This document shows positions 4,984 through 5,132 of a stretch of 5,132 nt of DNA, piece after piece. Positions within the stretch are counted from its first letter, which is position 1. Each line of letters opens with the position of its first letter. This DNA is from JBBQTU01 sp038213005. Its GTDB lineage: Bacteria; Planctomycetota; Phycisphaerae; Tepidisphaerales; Tepidisphaeraceae. A program made the position numbers and the translations under genes. The notes under the pieces are model-generated. The model searched no databases and was not told the origin of the DNA. It saw nothing but the letters and a program-made list of their open reading frames with translations. The stretch covers positions 1 to 5,132 of the forward strand of contig JBBQTU010000258.1 in the NCBI GenBank assembly GCA_038213005.1, in the 5' to 3' direction.

Positions 4984-5018
4984 TGACTAGCGACTAATGA
5001 CTAATGACTAATGAGCAA
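4984..5018. repeat. Heptad array, unit TGACTAA (5 copies)
   Basis: Five consecutive 7-bp units: TGACTAG, CGACTAA, TGACTAA, TGACTAA, TGAGCAA. The central copies are identical and the outer ones carry one or two changes, as expected for an array that grows from the middle by slippage. The array puts stop codons in all three plus-strand frames. Confidence 0.8.
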
Positions 5019-5087
5019 TCGGCAGAGTGAAACTTGATCACCTTACCCCCTCATCCGCACGTAACTCCTGATCCCACAAGGCCCCGC

Positions 5088-5132
5088 GCGGCGCCCCCCC
5101 CCCCCCCGCGGCGCAAGGGGGGAGGGGGCCGC
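5088..5132. other. C14 homopolymer and G/C foldback at the window edge
   Basis: A run of 14 C (5094-5107) is followed by a G-rich tract of twelve bases with one A (5117-5128). GCGG at 5088-5091 pairs with CCGC at 5129-5132, and the C run pairs with the G tract, so the last 45 bases fold back on themselves. Such a low-complexity foldback at an end is typical of a contig-end assembly or sequencing artefact, though a real hairpin cannot be excluded. Confidence 0.65.

Larger units (their letters stand above)
4602..5132. other. Gene-free region with heptad repeats and an orphan promoter
   Basis: No credible gene is visible in these 531 bases. The plus-strand frame that continues from the transposase remnant to 4997 is low in conserved character and runs through the repeats. 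The region holds four arrays of 7-bp repeats, a good promoter-like pair at 4755-4784, and small hairpins GACCA/TGGTC (4808-4812 with 4821-4825) and ACCAC/GTGGT (4875-4879 with 4884-4888). It ends in a G/C foldback. Confidence 0.6.

Noticed and set aside
4494..4997. 167-codon plus-strand protein extending the RAYT fragment
   Set aside because: Only the first ~35 codons resemble RAYT. The rest lacks the HUH motif and runs into the heptad repeats, so it is not one gene.
4680..5018. CRISPR array
   Set aside because: The repeats are 7 bp, directly adjacent without spacers, and differ between arrays. There are no 24-40 bp repeats and no cas genes.

Overview
The window most likely comes from a high-GC bacterium of the planctomycete type. 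This is an inference from three things: a DHH phosphoesterase and a Gfo/Idh/MocA oxidoreductase of the style common there, a fragment of an ISAzo13-type ('Rhodopirellula') transposase, and a TATAAT box placed almost directly on a start codon. No rRNA or other phylogenetic marker is present, so the assignment is tentative. The last ~45 bases are a G/C-only foldback that looks like a contig end or assembly artefact.

Layout. Bases 1-467 hold no convincing gene. They contain a striking nested inverted repeat (124-296) and, at the end, a TATAAT box for the next gene. Bases 468-1580 (+) encode a 370-residue DHH/DHHA1 phosphoesterase of the NrnA (nanoRNase/pAp phosphatase) type. It converges on a minus-strand pair: a 96-residue DUF2103-like protein (1665-1955) and, upstream of it, a complete 389-residue Gfo/Idh/MocA dehydrogenase (2039-3208) with a clear ribosome binding site and a plausible sigma70-type promoter. 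A short C-rich tandem duplication, G-quadruplex-capable on the minus strand, lies between the convergent genes.

From about 3285 onward the window becomes a graveyard of mobile DNA. There is a 63-residue C-terminal stub of an ISAzo13 transposase (3322-3513, -). Next to it is a hairpin plus an 84-codon reading frame (3665-3955) of the kind found just ahead of group II intron reverse transcriptases, but with no reverse transcriptase. A 131-codon frame for a single-pass membrane protein (3952-4347) overlaps the end of this remnant. A 41-codon frame resembling a signal peptide follows (4375-4500), then the N-terminal end of a REP-associated tyrosine transposase whose start codon appears to have decayed (4503-4601).

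The last 530 bases have no gene. They hold four separate arrays of degenerate 7-bp tandem repeats with different unit sequences, one good orphan promoter (4755-4784), and the G/C foldback at the end.

The genes do not form one pathway. The DHH phosphoesterase is an RNA-turnover housekeeping enzyme. The dehydrogenase and DUF2103 gene may be co-transcribed, but nothing links their functions. The most unusual content is non-coding: the 173-bp nested palindrome on the left and the multi-family heptad repeat zone on the right.
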